DNA from: Granulicella mallensis
Lineage (GTDB): Bacteria > Acidobacteriota > Terriglobia > Terriglobales > Acidobacteriaceae
DNA: 64,000 bases
Assembly: GCF_014203225.1 (NCBI RefSeq)
Contig: NZ_JACHIO010000005.1
Location: 1-64,000 of the forward strand
Reading direction: 5' to 3'
Part shown: piece by piece, positions 63,033 through 64,000 of the stretch
Layout of the letters: each line of letters begins with the position of its first letter
Position numbering within the stretch: position 1 is the stretch's first letter
The notes under the pieces: generated by a model
The model's database searches: none
What the model was told of the DNA's origin: nothing
What the model saw: only the letters and a program-made list of their open reading frames with translations
Program-made: the position numbers and the translations under genes

Positions 63033-64000
63033 TTACTCTTCCGGGTATTCAGCCCACTGAGAGAGCTGTTCGACCTTTTCCGCTGTATAGGGTGGAAAAA
63101 GATGTTCGATTGCGACATCCGGCGGGGATATCAGGATTGACTTCGCGTGTGTTAACGCGTCGAATCCAGCTTTCCCATAGTAGTGTCCGATTCCCGAATT
63201 ACCAACGCCACCGAAGGGCATGGTGTCGATGAACAGATGGACATTTACTTGATTAATCGCTCCACCACCAAAGGATAGATCTGTGAGGAATCGGTCCTTC
63301 GTCGATTGATCGTTACTGAAGAGAAATGCCGCCAGGGGCTTAGGGCGTTTCTTTACCTCTCGAATGGCCTCATCAAAATCGCTATAGCTCAAAACAGGAA
63401 GGATAGGACCGAATATCTCTTCCTTCATGATTTCGTCATCCCAGGTTACGGGAAAGAGAATAGTTGGTTCCACGTAGTGCGCTTCGGGATCGGTCGCCCC
63501 TCCTGATAGAACTGTCGATTTCTTTATAAGAGAAGTGAGCCTTTCCGCTGCTTTTTTACTTATGATGCGCGAATAGTCCACGTTGCTTTTGGGGTCATTG
63601 CCGTAGAGTTCGACAACAGCTTTCTTCGCTTCAGCGAGGAACTCCTGGAGAACTGACTCATGAACATAAGCGTACCCAGGTGATGTGCACCATTGCCCAC
63701 CCCAAGCCGTTGCTCCCCATACAACTTTCTTTGCCGCATCCTTTAGATTAGCCGTTGGCTCAATGAAGGCTGGATTCTGACCGCCTAGCTCTAAAATCAC
63801 GGGCGTCAGGTTCTCGGCGGCAGCTCGCATGATCACTTTCCCCACAGGGACGCTACCTGTAAAGAAAATAAAATCATAAGGGAGTTTAAGAAGCTCAGTA
63901 ATCTCTTCTCGAGAGCCGCTAACAGTGGTCACTGCTTCTGGTTCGAAGTACTTGGGAACAAGGTCCGCCAGCAAAGCACTAGTCGCTACATTTGCCTCGG
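63033..64000 (-). CDS. aldehyde dehydrogenase (class 3-like), partial
   Basis: The C-terminal 322 residues of an NAD(P)-dependent aldehyde dehydrogenase; the 5' part lies beyond the window end, where the frame stays open (EANVATSALLADLVPKYF). The catalytic Glu lies in VILELGGQNPAF and the nucleophilic Cys in WGGQWCTSPGYAYV. The NAD region FIFFTGSVPVGKVIM and the late YVEPTILFPVTWDDEIMKEEIFGPILPV (read in parts) and MPFGGVGNSGIGHYYGKAGF are family features. The short G-Q-x-C-x-x-P-x-Y motif places it near class 3 or coniferyl-aldehyde dehydrogenases. It would turn reactive aldehydes to acids. The gene reads towards the efflux operon, 198 bases away. Confidence 0.92.
   Translation of the reverse strand, partial: EANVATSALLADLVPKYFEPEAVTTVSGSREEITELLKLPYDFIFFTGSVPVGKVIMRAAAENLTPVILELGGQNPAFIEPTANLKDAAKKVVWGATAWGGQWCTSPGYAYVHESVLQEFLAEAKKAVVELYGNDPKSNVDYSRIISKKAAERLTSLIKKSTVLSGGATDPEAHYVEPTILFPVTWDDEIMKEEIFGPILPVLSYSDFDEAIREVKKRPKPLAAFLFSNDQSTKDRFLTDLSFGGGAINQVNVHLFIDTMPFGGVGNSGIGHYYGKAGFDALTHAKSILISPPDVAIEHLFPPYTAEKVEQLSQWAEYPEE

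Overview
The window looks like chromosomal DNA of an acidobacterium of the Terriglobia type (relatives would be Granulicella, Edaphobacter, Terriglobus). This is an inference from several hints: GC-rich genes in the first 27 kb, a GH79 glucuronidase-like enzyme, a COG2407 sugar isomerase next to a xylulokinase, and many intergenic palindromes built on a GTCATCCTGAG core. No rRNA gene, tRNA gene or CRISPR array was recognised.

Positions 1-26,890 are compact and GC-rich and look like resident core genome. They hold queD-queE (queuosine precursor), an acidic-tail protein, a sodium:solute symporter, a secreted M61 aminopeptidase, and a sugar operon on the minus strand (ROK repressor, xylulokinase, COG2407 isomerase, aldose 1-epimerase). 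Next come a flippase plus GT2 glycosyltransferase pair, a DEAD-box helicase, two divergent toxin-antitoxin operons (a ParDE whose toxin gene has a nonsense codon, and an apparently intact Xre/RES pair), scoAB CoA-transferase, an ATP-grasp ligase plus LLM monooxygenase pair, GH79, a cupin and glmS.

Directly after glmS the character changes. By eye the DNA becomes less GC-rich, intergenic spaces grow, and broken genes accumulate. Thirty-four bases after the glmS stop lie three tandem 20-bp repeats that look like the end of an IS21- or Tn7-type transposon. From 27 to 35 kb there is a decayed RecD-like helicase, an ISAs1-family element with clear inverted ends but a ruined transposase, a frameshifted methyltransferase, an Ig-domain lipoprotein and a truncated tail-fibre-like fragment.

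From 34.5 to 64 kb the theme is stress and detoxification: an AhpD-like protein, an RclA-like flavoprotein, catalase, two AraC regulators, a DUF417 (RclC-like) membrane protein, rpiA, an aminotransferase, an HD-domain protein, an alpha/beta hydrolase, a GlxA-type regulator, an HPP-like membrane protein, a zinc alcohol dehydrogenase, a secreted metallo-beta-lactamase-fold hydrolase, a TolC-EmrA-EmrB efflux operon and an aldehyde dehydrogenase that runs off the window. Two small paralogous proteins with a shared 5' leader sit 18.7 kb apart here.

The most striking discovery is at 51.0-52.5 kb: a complete but dead cyanate operon. Fragments of cynR, cynT and cynS lie in the classical order. They carry frameshifts, a stop codon, altered catalytic residues, and a deletion that joins the middle of cynR directly to the middle of cynT.
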